From Asterias amurensis (lineage: Eukaryota; Echinodermata; Asteroidea; Forcipulatida; Asteriidae), in assembly GCF_032118995.1 (NCBI RefSeq), contig NC_092651.1, positions 22,118,349-22,182,348 of the forward strand: DNA of 64,000 bases, given 5' to 3'. Positions 63,695 to 64,000 of this stretch are shown in pieces. The notes below the pieces were generated by a model. It had not been told where the DNA came from and ran no database searches. It saw nothing but the letters and a program-made list of their open reading frames with translations. The position numbers and the translations under genes are program-made. Position 1 is the first letter of the stretch; the number at the start of each line of letters is the position of its first letter.

Positions 63695-64000
63695 GTAAGT
63701 TCACTGTACTCTGAATAAATACATGTAACATGTCACACGAGGCATAGATCGAGGCTTTCTCTAAGGATGGGACTTAAAGCCATGTGTTGTGTATTGATGT
63801 AAAAGAACCCAGTGCACTTATCGAAAAGAGAAGGGGTTCACCCCGGTGTTCCTGGCTGTTGCTGCTGTATGCGCCGTAGCACCTTGTAAACCCTTATAAG
63901 GTGCTACATACGTAATTGGGTCTTAGAACCTATCTTTCTGAAAATTTGTATATTTACTCAGCGCCTTGAGTACCTTGTTTGGTAGATACGTACATATGCT
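63695..64000 (+). other. UFSP2 intron 8 start with dispersed repeat
   Basis: 63765-63865 carries the inverse of the repeat at 35640-35760 (AAAAGAACCCAGTGCACTTA, CGAAAAGAGAAGGGGTT). Confidence 0.6.

Overview
The window is animal genomic DNA, AT-rich, with GT-AG introns, five conserved protein-coding genes and very many short palindromic DNA elements. Gene content (glycine-type SLC6 transporter, iduronate-2-sulfatase, ANKRD10, SLC25A43, UFSP2), long repeat-filled introns and the repeat types suggest a marine deuterostome. My best guess is an echinoderm, probably a sea star; this rests on general impression and no search was possible. No prokaryotic, organellar, CRISPR or recognisable retrovirus-like sequence was seen.

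Layout. 1-17461 (+): the 3' part of an SLC6 neurotransmitter transporter closest to glycine transporters, with ten exons covering TM4 to the C-terminus; TM1-3 lie upstream of the window. 17462-29436: about 12 kb with no gene I can support, holding several short repeats and then a long AT-rich, repeat-poor stretch. 29437-41124 (-): ANKRD10-like ankyrin gene, six phase-consistent exons including a Gln/Asn-rich repeat exon. 42059-47533 (+): complete iduronate-2-sulfatase (IDS), eight exons, 572 aa. 51095-56076 (-): complete SLC25A43 mitochondrial carrier, four exons, 328 aa. 56489-63694 (+): the 5' eight exons of UFSP2, the Ufm1-specific protease, whose catalytic domain lies beyond the right edge.

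Two pairs are head to head: ANKRD10/IDS (about 0.9 kb apart) and SLC25A43/UFSP2 (about 0.4 kb apart). Both intervals carry a ZNF143/Staf-like CCCAG-type motif, and the UFSP2 start codon sits inside a YY1-like AAGATGGCGGC. All exon joins given here were checked by hand for splice dinucleotides and reading phase. The genes are housekeeping or physiological and unrelated in pathway: transmitter uptake, lysosomal glycosaminoglycan breakdown, mitochondrial transport, UFMylation at the ER.

Non-coding DNA is dominated by small inverted-repeat elements (at least five families, one with about 13 copies), tRNA-derived SINE fragments, LINE remnants and local tandem duplications. The most unusual observations are that one SLC6 intron has tandem duplications at both of its splice sites (three donors, four acceptor-like copies), that the last coding segment of IDS is duplicated with an open frame and stop just downstream, and that the ANKRD10 Gln/Asn repeat appears to continue as decayed repeat DNA in the neighbouring intron.
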